This document shows positions 1 through 10,423 of a stretch of DNA of 64,000 bases, in pieces (position 1 is the stretch's first letter; each line of letters begins with the position of its first letter). Below the pieces are notes generated by a model. That model was not told the DNA's origin. It saw only the letters and a list, made by a program, of their open reading frames with translations, and ran no database searches. The translations under genes and the position numbers were made by a program. The stretch is from Dermacentor variabilis. Lineage: Eukaryota > Arthropoda > Arachnida > Ixodida > Ixodidae. The stretch spans positions 107,536,122-107,600,121 of the forward strand of contig NC_134570.1 in the NCBI RefSeq assembly GCF_050947875.1. The letters run 5' to 3'.

Positions 1-745
1 TCGATGACGGTCCGCACTACCAGCGCCTTCGTAGTAGTGGAGACAGCCATCACCTTGGCCATCACCTCTAGTCTGACCAACGAGTACGTCACAATTATTA
101 CAGATTCCCAGGCAGCTTGCGCAGCTATGCGAGAGGCAGAATATCTTCAATTGTCCACTGACTCCTCAAACAAGCCTCCCAATTTCCGGACGTTGAAACA
201 GTATGGACTCCAGGACATGAGTCCCTCCGTGGAAATCGGTGCGCGCACGCTGTAGCCCGAGCTCATGCCTCCCGGGCGCCACAAGAGAGGGATACGGCCG
301 CATCTATGGAGCCCGTACCTTCACAATACAACGCCATACTACAACACCACAGATTGAACCGACGACAATACCCACCTCCACACAAGACCCCCTAATGTGA
401 AGACGCCGTAACATGGGGCAGTTACAAGCCAATACATACCCCCATTTAAGCAGACTATACGCGATACACCCTACACTATACTCATACAAATATCCCCTAG
501 GTAAGGACTACGCCTCCCTATATCACACCTCATGGGTGTGCCCTAACGTGAAGGCAGCCCCGCAAATACCCAACTCCACACCCAAGCAGTGGGAGGCCGT
601 GATGACTAGTTCGGACCCTTGTAACCAGCAGCAACTGGTGCGGCGGGCCCGGGAGACAGCAAGAGCCACAGGAGCCCTGGACTAAGGGCGCCTCCCGCAT
701 AAGCAGACACACCTGCTTGTCCTTTTTTTTAATAAATGTTTTTCC
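1..745 (+). pseudogene. LINE 3' end: RNase H and C-terminal domain of ORF2 (I/R1/Jockey superclade)
   Basis: The frame at 4-252 reads VVETAITLAITSSL then VTIITDSQAACAAM, the conserved E and TDSQAA motifs of LINE-encoded RNase H. After frameshifts the match continues as HRLNRRQYPPPHK (about 347-390) and, at 413-685, as QANTYPHLSRLYAIHPTLYS ending TSSDPCNQQQLVRRARETAR, the usual C-terminal tail of arthropod LINEs of this group. A short 3' UTR, a T-rich tract and AATAAA-like sequence (730-736) follow, then (CTC)n to about 759. At least two frameshifts and a stop make it dead. The 5' part is outside the window. Confidence 0.8.
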
Positions 746-845
746 TCCTCCTCCTCCCTGAAGCCACTCCCATCTGTTCTTTTTCCCCTCGCAGCATCAG
801 CCCAACTCCTGACCAACGAGACTCATTGTATTGACTGGGAATATA

Positions 846-1233
846 TTTTACTGTGAAGCTGTGGTGGTCTAAGATGCAGAGTTTGTGGTGCCTGTGTGCA
901 AAAACTATCATGTGGGCCGATCCTGGTGATAGTGCAGAAAGGGTCCAAGCTCAATGGCACATACCCCTGTAGGCTCGGGCACCTGTAACGCACCCTTGAA
1001 TACCCTTGTCACACCTGGGCCTCAAAGAGGTCACAGGCACACGGGTAAGAACAGATGTTTTACAGCGAAGCTGTATAGGGCTAAGATTCAAGGTTTCGTG
1101 GAATCTGTGTGCATAAACAATTATGTGGGCCGATCCTGGTGATTGTGCAGAAAGGGTCCAAGCTCAATGGCACATACCCCTGTGGGCTTGGAAACCTGTA
1201 ATGCGCCCTTGAACTACCCTCGTCAAACCTGGG
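846..1233. repeat. tandem duplication, unit about 212 bp
   Basis: Two diverged direct copies, about 846-1020 and 1058-1233, share long identical blocks such as GTGGGCCGATCCTGGTGAT and GCAGAAAGGGTCCAAGCTCA. The offset is 212 bp. No coding sense was recognised. It lies just downstream of the LINE tail. Confidence 0.75.
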
Positions 1234-1461
1234 ACCCAAACTATCGTCATCAGCAATGGCTCGAGCATTGCAGTCTTTTTCCACAGCTGGCTTGTTGCCG
1301 CCCCTCGGTACAAGCACGCGAATGCACTCGTGCAACTGCTCACGCGTTCCGTCTTCCACTGCTGGCTCCATTGCAGCTTATCATTCCAGCAAGGAATTTC
1401 ACTTTTCTGTCGTAATGGAGATATGAGCCATTCATTGTCTTATGTGATAGACACATTTATT

Positions 1462-1742
1462 AAACAGAGGTGATACGCAAATGTGTGCGTGTACCTATAT
1501 AGTCACGATAACCACAGATTAGGACAATAGAGAGATTTAGATTAGGGGACACAAGTGGCTTGCGTACGCAATAACTAGCGGCCACAGTACTGCACATGCG
1601 CAGACCCTCAAGTCTGGGTGCGTGCATGCGCAGTACCGTCGCCCCTAGTTCTTGCCTGCGCAAGCCACTTTTGTCCCCTCATCTAAAGCTCTCCAATAAA
1701 TATGTTCGTACCTTTGTTCAAAATTCTGTCACCTCTGTGTTG
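1462..1742. mobile_element. foldback-type inverted-repeat element (MITE-like)
   Basis: The terminal motif AACAGAGGTGA at 1463 recurs inverted as TCACCTCTGT at 1729. Arms of about 79 bp, about 1525-1603 and 1618-1696, are diverged inverted copies centred near 1610 (GGGGACAcAAGTGGCTTGCG versus its complement at the right). No coding capacity. The open frames on each strand here are mirror images of each other. Confidence 0.65.
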
Positions 1743-3311
1743 TGCACTAAACAGCCTCGCTGGTCACCCACCTTCACAGAGTGGAACGGCTCATGAATTT
1801 TTGAAATCAAGGTGCACTTGTTCAGCTGCCCCGTCTGCAGCTTTATGACATGGGCTTTATTCTCGACACGCACAGCAGCTACACGGCCGCCGTTATTCGC
1901 CATGTTGACACTCTGACTGGCTGTTGAGAGGTCACGTGTTCCGACATTTGTGCCGGAAAGTTTCGAAAAATGCAATTTTGTGTTTTCATCACGATGACGA
2001 AACATGACGTGGAGCTGCAAATTTTATTGACTAATACTTTTTCTGGCCCTTGGCAGCTAGTTGTGACATTAGCACTTTAAAAAAAAAAGAGAACAGCAGT
2101 GTGCAGAGGCCCGTGCAATGCATCTGCAATTTCGCGAATATGTAGTGGCAGTCCAAGATAGCTGCCATGTCAGCTTGCTGCTTGGCTGAAGAAATGTGCC
2201 GTGAGGAGTGTCGCAGGAAAGGCCATTTCGTAAACGTCAATGTGATGTTTCGTGACGTTGCACCGGACTGCCATTGCGGAGATGTTCCGCCATAACTTGT
2301 GGTGCGGCGAGACATACAAATTATGCTAATGAGTGGCCATATGCGATGGTGGCCGAGAGGCATGTGTATCGTTGCACTTTCCTCGTCGTTTGGGGCCATG
2401 AAAATCTCTTGTTCATAATGCATGCTCACAGCATTTGCATCGATCACGGGTGGTACTGGCATTTGTGTTTTGGGCCATCACTTCTTTAGAAAGCACATTT
2501 ATTTGAAACAATATTGGTTGAACAATACAAATCTTCTGCGACCTTTTGCACTTTTCACTGCTGCATTTGTATTGTAGTCAAGATTAATGACTTTCTGCAA
2601 CATCAGAGGTTATGGCAAAAGCAGCCTTTTAATTTATGAAATGAAATGCATGCAAGGCAGTGCCTTGAAGATTCCTCACATGGTGCTTACTTGCACCGTG
2701 TGAAGAAGCTAATCCAAATCATTCTTGTGGCAGAACACTTCTTAGGGAGCACAACTTCTAGCTTATAACCAGGATTCGGTATGTGGCCTAGTGAGGGGCC
2801 CTTTAACAACACCAGTCAGAGGCGCATACAGAGCATCGATAAATTTTTATTGCGCTTCCTTGATGAAATGCGTATTATATAAGTGCTAAACTATATATAC
2901 TACACAGCCTTTTATATCTGCTACATGACAGATCCACCATGTCTAGCAGAAAACAACTTAAAAAGCATTTTTCTCGCTTTTCTTTCGTCTCGCTCTGAGT
3001 ACAAAAGCAATATCGGCACATGCGACATAAACACGTCATTTGAAAATCTCGTCTTGGAGGTTCAAAATTATCTTTTTTTTTGTTTTTGTACACGACAATG
3101 GTAAATAGTGCTTTTTTTTTTCACAAGAACAAACACAATAACATTCAACTGGAGTGTGCTGTAGCAGCCCAGGTTCTGTGATCTAAAAATTCGTGACTTC
3201 TTCTGGTCCACAGGCCCGATTGAGCGTCCAAGCTGCAAAGTAAGAAAATAAAAGCAGGCTGTCATCAATGTTTAGCACCTCAAGGGGGACAGAGTAAGCC
3301 CCACCTTTCCC
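1743..3311. other. no supported gene
   Basis: AT-rich sequence with short poly-T/poly-A runs (for example 2079-2090, 3070-3080, 3112-3121). A 143-codon open frame on the minus strand (2031-2462) has no motif I recognise and no splice context. I see nothing else. Confidence 0.6.
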
Positions 3312-3315
3312 ATGT

Positions 3316-4118
3316 GGGTGATTCCACGAGAGATCAACACGGGTCAAGAATTTCATATTTTAGATTTCATTGAATATTTTATATTTTATGCGCATATCAC
3401 CAGGTAGCACTAAAGTGAACGTGGCTTCATTGCCAAATGAATATTTTAGGAGGAAAAAAATTACGAGATTCTTCAGTGTGGAGGTGCCTATTTAATGCAC
3501 AAGGCATTTTCACAAATTCACAACGATGTGAAATACAATATGTTACAGCTACAAAGAATACATTCTTGTGTGTAAAACCTAGACGTAAAGAAGGGTCAGC
3601 TAGCACTGTTTCAGGCTTCCGTGCAAAACGGAAGTGTTCTTAAAAAATTGCTTAATTTGCTACAATCTTCAAAAGTTGCTATATTTACGATTTTTTATCA
3701 ACTAAACCAATACATGTAGCCTTTTGAAATTTGCTGGACTGCGAGACCTTAACCTATTCAACAATTGTGCTGAATATTCTTGCTGTATCACAAATTACCA
3801 TTTCTACAATTCGCCTCAAATTTGAAGTTTTGACAAAAACGAACGCTATTTAAAAATGAAAATAAAAAAACACCATCGTTAATTTTTCTAAAAATCTCGT
3901 AAACAGCTATTCACAGGCACGTGAAAAAGAATATTAAAAAACATGTTGCATTATTTTGTTTGTAATCACTATACAGGTGGTAGAAATGAGAGCTTTGCCA
4001 GAATGCAGCAAGGTGCTGAGGAAAAGGAACATCGGGGTAAAAAGAGCGTGCATAAGACTCCGACTTGCCTAAACTTGACCGTAATGGCAACGTAAAGCCA
4101 GTTTTGACCTTATAATTA
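3316..4118 (+). repeat. left TIR of the 4.5 kb transposon
   Basis: About 803 bp, AT-rich, inverted copy at 7014-7820. A 68-codon frame at 3437-3643 reappears on the minus strand at 7493-7699 with one residue change, which shows how similar the arms are. It is not thought to be a real gene. Confidence 0.85.
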
Positions 4119-5071
4119 ATACTTCTGCATAAAAGTGCGTTTAGTACACTACTTATTCGCTTGAATGGGAATAACGAGCGTCAGCGTAACCATTACGTGG
4201 CTCATTTTATTTAACAGCAAGTGCGTGCGCCTTGCAGCGTAGATAATTTGCGACTTCTGTTAATGCAGGGTTTTTATTTCTTTGTGTGCTACAGAATCAA
4301 CAGTTAACTCTGTATAAATGTACACAGGTAACAGAATGTACGGCAGGTAAATGCCTCTAAAAATGTCGTACTGGTCATTACATGAACGTCGCTATACAAC
4401 ATAAGAGGCGGTGGTGGGAGTGGTGATGGTGTTCGTTAAGGCATGGTTAGCTGGCAGATAGTTCCAGCGATTGCTTATTTTACCGCCTCTGAAGAAAAAG
4501 AAAGAAAGGAACTGTTAGAATACTATATAATCAAAAGTTCACAGTCCCTAAGGACCACCACTTATCAGAAAGTTCACAGTTCCTTAGAAAAGCTGGAAAG
4601 GAGCACGAGACTTCCTCTTTCAGATACTTGAATCTTTTGTGAAACATTACCTGGTCCGCGTACTCTTGAGGAAATTGCCTTGTGTGCAAAGCCTCAAGTA
4701 GAGCATTTATTTCTTCACTGAAGTATTGGCAGGACCAGATGAACTCTCGGCCAAACTTGCTGGTATACAATGTATGGGATAGTTGTTGAAGCACCACTGA
4801 TGAATGCTAAACGATGATAGCGTGCTGAGAACACGTCCTAAGTTTACGAAGCGCTGCAGTACTGGCAGCTCTTTCCACATTTTTCTATAGGACCAGCTGA
4901 TCCAGAGGGCCAGATCACGCAGTTCTAATGGAGCGAATCCAAGACGCAGTGGCACAGTTGCTTGCCTGTTGACTTACTGACCTGTCAGTGCACACTTGTT
5001 GATGATCCGCACATGCCGCATGGAGGCAGGGAGAGGGCACAAGGAACTTCGAGCATACCCGCTGTATACAC

Positions 5072-6883
5072 TCAGAAAGGCTTGATCCTTTTCCAATTAC
5101 CTGCAGCAGTGCGAGACACTAATACAACGCGATCGAAATTGGTGGCGTCAGGCTCGCTTAGCAAAATGTGCCATAACCGTATGCCCGGAACACGTGGCAA
5201 AGATTTCCACTGGTTCCTTTTGAGGCGGCGAAAGTTCTCTACATCATCCACATCTGCATAGAGCAGTTTTACGTTTTTCAGCGTTGCGGCCATCTGCGCC
5301 GCCATTTCAGAGGCTGACCAAATGACTGTAGTGCTGTCTGCTCCGAGATTGCACATCGAGGCTTGGTGCTTTACTAAGCCACCAACACCATCGCAAGCGT
5401 TTTTGTCATGTCCTGTGGCTGAAAAAAGCTACTTTGTTGATGTGTGCTCCATCTGTGACAGCTGCTAAAGCTGATACTTGTTTTTGAAATAGCTACTGGC
5501 GCCATCAGACACGTATGTAGCATGTTTGCCAAGCTGAAGTTCTTCCTTCATGCACTCATAGATTTTTTCCAGCGCAAAGCAAGCGTGTGCAGCATCATGA
5601 CATACGTCATCACTCAGAACCGCAAAATATTGAGTGGATCCGCTACTCGCGACGACACACGTAAATAGCGAGACCTGTTCTTTTGTGCCAATGGTATGGT
5701 TGTACGTCATTCGGTACAACAGCTGTCCAATTCTCTGCAAAGTCAAAGACACGGTGTCCGTGCTGCTGATTCCGTTTGGCGTCGTGTATTGCTGATTCTT
5801 GAATGCCCTTATATAATCATGGGTGATCCACTTGACAAGCCATGCACCAAGCTCCTGGAGAAAGGTAGTAGCCTGTGCTGTCTTTTTGACGAGGTCGCCA
5901 TTTTCCCATACCACATTGTTTACCTCTGTCTCTTCGGGGATTCCCAAAGTGGTAGTGATTCCCAAAAAGCATCCTCATTTGCACAATAATCACAATCGTC
6001 CAGGAACGAACCGGTCATGGGCGAGGTGCAAAGACATAGTTCTTGGAGGTGGGTAATTGTGTAGGCACCTTCAATCAGCTCTTCTAGCGCGGAAACACAC
6101 TATGTGGCGTTGGCGCAATACATGCAAAGGTACACTTCTTGTTGTAGAGCAAGAAGAACCCATTTCGGCCGGAGAGAATAAAGCTTTGAGAGACCAATAG
6201 ATGTATCCGGATTGGCTTCCTTAAAGAGACCATATGTCTCCCGTACCGAGCGGGTCATGAATCTCTTGGCAGCATACTGTTTGTTTCCATCAATCGAAAC
6301 AGATACTACGTCCTTTTTAGTTGAGACTCTGCCGAGCACATCCATGCTCGTCTTTGGTATAATATTCCACAGCGGTCTAAACGTCTGTTGGGTTCAACCG
6401 TGTTCACTCAGGTGCGTCTGGTGTTGACCATATTCCATGTTTCTCGCGCCAACATCGGGATTTGTATGTCATGTAGGCTGACAAATCTGGAATGAGAGCT
6501 TGAACTTTTCGGTGCTCCAGCTGGCTTCGCAGTAGAGTCAACAAGCGCATTCGCTTTTGGTACGAAGAGCACATGTCATAGGTTTCTATAAATTTGGCGA
6601 ACCATTCGGAGCACATGCCGCATTTGGTACCTGAGGGGTCCGAATGGCGCTTGCACTATACGAAGTAAGATTTGGACCTTGCAGTGCGACCGAGTTGAAT
6701 TTGCTTTAGCACCGGGCGAAAGTTCCTTCGTCGCGAATCCGACTTCTGCTGATGAACGTGAGGCAAAGTTTCAAGTGGATGTAGGCACTCCTTTCTACCT
6801 CCCAGTTCGTCTTCTTCCGGTAAGAATTCATCGCCTCCCGTGGATTCACTTCCCATTCTTCTACACTCTATCAACTTGATCAA
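5072..6883 (-). pseudogene. decayed cysteine-rich transposase of the 4.5 kb element
   Basis: Minus-strand pieces in different frames line up as one protein. They are a possible N terminus (6883-6656), GMCSEWFAKFIETYDMCSSY (about 6625-6560), GLSKLYSLRPKWVLLA with YLCMYCANAT (about 6200-6105), CDYCANED (about 5990), YVSDGASSYFKNKYQL ending in an in-frame stop (5465), TGHDKNACDGVGGLVKH (about 5430-5380), and a C-terminal part to 5072. The SDG..S.FKN and GH.K.ACDG.GG blocks are typical of a family of arthropod and cnidarian transposon proteins with Cys pairs. I cannot name the family firmly. Stops after YCANAT and KYQL plus a shift near 5965 make it inactive. Confidence 0.65.
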
Positions 6884-7013
6884 GAGAGACGATTTTTACA
6901 GTAGCTGCATCTGAAAGCGTGAACTAAATATGGGCGCCAATGATGGCCGAGGAGAGGCATGACTCCACGAATTTATGTCGGAAATTCAGACATTTTTGAA
7001 AGGCGTGGTTGAA

Positions 7014-7820
7014 ATAATTATAGTTTACCAAAACTGCCTTTACGTCGCCATTACGGTCAAGTTTAGGCAAGTCAGAGCCTTATGCACGCTGTTTTTACCC
7101 TGATGTCCCTTTTTCCTAGCACCTTGCTGCATTGTGGCAAAGCTCTCATTTCTACCACCTGTATAGTGATTACAAAGAAAATAATGCAACATGTTTTTTA
7201 ATATTCTTTTTCACGTGCCTGTGAATAGTTGTTTACGAGATTTTGAGAAAAATTTACGATGGTGTTTTTTTTATTTTCATTTTTAAATAGCGTTCATTTT
7301 TGTCAAAACTTCAAATTTGAGGCGAATTGTAGAAATGGTAATTTGTGATACAGCAAGAATATTCAGCACAATTGTTGAATAGGTTAAGGTCTCGCAGTCC
7401 AGCAAATTTCAAAAGGCTACATGTATTGGTTTAGTTGATAAAAAATCGTAAATATAGCAACTTTTGAAGATTGTAGCAAATTAAGCAATTTTTTAAGAAC
7501 ACTTCCGTTTTGCACGGAAGCCTGAAACAGTGCTAGCTGACCCTTCTTTACGTCTAGGTTTTACACACAAGAATGTATTCTTTGTAGCTGTAACATATTG
7601 TATTTCACATTGTTGTGAATTTGTGAAAATGCCTTGTGCATTAAATAGGCACCTCCACACTGAAGAATCTCGTAATTTTTTTCCTCCTAAAATATTCATT
7701 TGGCAAAGAAGCCACGTTCACTTTAGTGCTACCCGGTGATATGCGCATAAAATATAAAATATTCAATGAAATCTAAAATATTAAATTTTTGACCCGTGTT
7801 GATCTCTCGTGGAATCACCC
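7014..7820 (-). repeat. right TIR of the 4.5 kb transposon
   Basis: Inverted copy of 3316-4118. It ends CCC at 7820, followed directly by the ATGT duplicate. Confidence 0.85.
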
Positions 7821-7824
7821 ATGT

Positions 7825-8213
7825 ATTTTGGAGCATATTGTGGCACACTTTCCTCAGCAACTAATAAAGATAGTGGCAAGGTATTTACTTCATTTTGTTC
7901 AGAATTTCACCTTCTAGTCGCTCTACCAAAATTATTTTAGTATACGAGAAATGAAATTATTAGTGATTTTTTCACTTTCTACATACCAATTTTGACCAAA
8001 TTTTGTACATATGCTTATCGTAACATAAGCAATCTTATTCGCATGCTGATAATTTTGGTACAATAAATTGCCACATATATGTACTATATGCACAGAAAAA
8101 ATCAGCTTGATATCTATTGCCATTTCAAAAATAATGGTACCGACGTAACAAAAAAATCTTGTTTTGAGAAAACTGAGTTTAAAGTTAACAAAACCTTAGA
8201 ACGACAGAAAGCT
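7825..8213. other. no supported gene
   Basis: AT-rich DNA between the transposon and the palindrome. Nothing recognised. Confidence 0.6.
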
Positions 8214-8364
8214 GAGCTAGTTGGTAATGATTCATTATGCAAAATAGAAGTGAGGCGTGCAGACAGGACACAAGAGTAGAGAAGTGGACAACACTTCTCT
8301 ACTCTTGTGTCCTGTCTGCATGCCTCACTTCTATTTTGCATAATGAATCATTACCAACTAGCTC
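8214..8364. repeat. near-perfect palindrome, 73-bp arms, 5-bp spacer
   Basis: Arms 8214-8286 and 8292-8364 are reverse complements with one mismatch visible (GGCGTGC versus GGCATGC). The core includes GACAGGACACAAGAGTAGAG. A further 48-bp direct copy of the right arm follows at 8382-8429. Confidence 0.9.
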
Positions 8365-8381
8365 TCGGCGTTCGTGTTGTC

Positions 8382-8429
8382 CACTTCTCTACTCTTGTGT
8401 CCTGTCTGCATGCCTCACTTCTATTTTGC
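8382..8429. repeat. extra direct copy of the palindrome arm
   Basis: 48 bp identical to 8292-8339, preceded by TTGTC that extends the match to the complement of the left arm. The block therefore has three copies in the order inverted, direct, direct. Confidence 0.85.
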
Positions 8430-9205
8430 TTAACAAAACCAACATGTACTCAGAACAGCACCGCATGGAAAACACGTGTAAGCTGCGCAGCAGCATCTCA
8501 TGCTTGTCTTGGCTAACAACTTGGATGGTTGCCAGAGAGCTTTCTCTTTCAGCTAAAATTAGGAACATTCCGTGTTTTTAAAAAAATTTTTCGTAAAAGC
8601 GCAGAAAACACTCCGCTCGTAAAGGGGGTGCATCGCTGACCATTTTGCATTCAGATAGCTTTTTCAGGTTGGCATAAGTTGCACAGAATGGAGTGTGATG
8701 CATCAAATGATGCAGAAAAGAATGTACTTTCATATTTAGAAAAAAACTAAAAATTGAATTTTTTCAGACTTTTTGCTTACCCTGGTCCCCTTAAGCTAGA
8801 AAATAAAAAGTATGCGAAATTCCCTTTCATACAGCACTGAGTGTCATATATCGAGTCACTGATGCATAAAGAAAGAAAGAAAGCAGCAACAGAAACTTGC
8901 AGATATTTGCTTGTGGAATAAAACAACCTGAAAACAATTCCCTATGCAACAAATGTGGGTACAACTATAGAACTGATACACATTACAAGATAAGGCTTGC
9001 AAAAGTAGTACTTTAATGCGTAATGCAATGGGAAATTTCCAAAGTTTCATTTAAGAGGACGAAATCATTCAAAGTGTTTCACAAGTGGTAAACCTGCTTT
9101 GTACATATACACAATTTGGTTTCTACACCACAGTACATGAATACCTATGGCTTGAAAACAAATTTGCTGTTCCTTATCATATTTATTGTATATTGCTATC
9201 GAACG
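8430..9205. other. no supported gene
   Basis: AT-rich sequence with short A and T runs. Nothing recognised on either strand. Confidence 0.6.
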
Positions 9206-9207
9206 TA

Positions 9208-10112
9208 TGTAGTAGAACCTTGTTGATATAATCCCGTTTCGTATAATTTCATGGCGCCAATGTTTGCGATTCAAAACACAAAAACTAGCCCAATATAGCT
9301 ATGCTTCTTCTTTACCAGTTGGTGCGTTCCTGGAAAACACAATCTTTTGGCACCAACGCTCGTTGCATCACCAAACTGTGATCATACAATATGTTTTCTT
9401 TAGGATGCTAGACCCTATGTAAACAAGAGCAGGCACAAGGCATGTGCTATCGAGAACAGTGGACTCCGCCGCAGCAGCGTTGGCGCAACCAACGCCGGCG
9501 CACACTAAGTTACCTATTTCGGTGGAAGCAAATCTCCTAGCAAGTCGTCGCATGCCGCATTTACAGCTAATGCTTACCTATCCATGTCACAGTGGGCATG
9601 GTGCCACTGGAAGCATACTGCAGGCATTTTTAGGCAATCACTCAAATACTCCGCCGCTCCCTGCTGCAGGTGGCGCGAAGTAAGCGTCATGTTTTGCTCT
9701 GGTGGCACTGTATTCTGGTGTTGCCCACTAGCACAGTTTCATCTTGCTTTCCTCTCGCCGTCTTCGTACATTACACCAATAGGAAAACGACAACGTTCTT
9801 CGAGCCCCACCAGATCGACGGGCGTTGCTGTCTCCTGCCACAACGATTCGTGCCAATTGAGCAGATCAAAACTTCCCGTCAAAATGCCCCACCCGATGAA
9901 GCTGCCGACCCAGGCTGAATATGAGGAGCGCAAGCATAAGCTTGACAATGCGTTGACGTCTCATGCTGGAACCATTCGTGCAAAGCTTTGCATTATATAG
10001 ATGTGAACTACAGTCGAGTCTGCCGAACCTTTTAGTGACTTCGGGTCTTGCATTTTCCTGGCTAGTTTGTTTGTCGAATTTTTCTTTCAATACGCACTAA
10101 TGAGGTTTACTG
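9208..10112. mobile_element. candidate Tigger/pogo-like nonautonomous element
   Basis: The left end near 9212 reads GTAGAACCTTGTTGATATAA. The right end at 10095-10112 reads, as its complement, CAGTAAACCTCATTAGTGCG, followed by TA (10113-10114). This is the usual CAGTARAACCTCRTTRA type of terminus. The left TA-CAG junction is mutated. The short frames inside (for example 9584-10000) show no motif I can name. Confidence 0.5.
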
Positions 10113-10287
10113 TATTTCGACTTATCACTGCTTTACTGGTTGAAATTCAGATGAAAATTAGGTAAACTCTAATTGTTCTTGCAGTTGGTACAGGCATCTC
10201 AGTGCCCACTTTTATTCAGTTCCTTGTAAATTGCCACATGATGTGTTCGCTTCCATATCTTTCGTATCACAGCTGACTTGCTTCCAT

Positions 10288-10423
10288 GTTCATGATTATA
10301 TTGCGCTTAGTGTTACACTGACGAAACTGAAGGACAGGACGTGGACGTACGTAGCGCTACGTACATCCACGTCCTGTCCTTCACGTTCATCAGTGTAACA
10401 CTAAGCGCAATATAATCATGAAC
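10288..10423. repeat. 136-bp spacerless palindrome
   Basis: Arms 10288-10355 and 10356-10423 are reverse complements with about four mismatches and no spacer (centre GTAGC|GCTAC). It includes GAAGGACAGGACGTGGA. The same GGACAGGAC/GGACAC theme occurs at 8214-8429 and 46092-46583. Confidence 0.9.

Larger units (their letters stand above)
3312..7824. mobile_element. ~4.5 kb DNA transposon with ~800 bp TIRs and 4-bp target duplication
   Basis: Left arm 3316-~4118 and right arm ~7014-7820 are nearly identical inverted repeats. Both outer ends begin GGGTGATTCCACGAGAGATC, and the arms end around CAAACTTGACCGTAATGG and the AATTATA box. The sequence ATGT sits immediately outside both ends (3312-3315 and 7821-7824), as expected of a 4-bp target-site duplication. 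The interior holds a broken minus-strand transposase-like gene (about 5072-6883). A 4-bp duplication with very long TIRs fits the Sola group, but the family is not certain from sequence alone. The near identity of the arms suggests recent activity or gene conversion. Confidence 0.85.

Noticed and set aside
2031..2462. 143-codon open frame on the minus strand
   Set aside because: No recognisable domain, low-complexity context and no splice or expression signal. Length is compatible with chance.
3437..3643. 68-codon frame repeated at 7493-7699
   Set aside because: Both copies are part of the inverted TIRs, have no coding features and are AT-rich. The conservation reflects the TIR, not a protein.
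10318..10400. CTGACGA/CTGATGA motifs suggesting a hammerhead ribozyme
   Set aside because: No CGAAA core in the right place and no set of three helices could be drawn. The motifs are explained by the palindrome.
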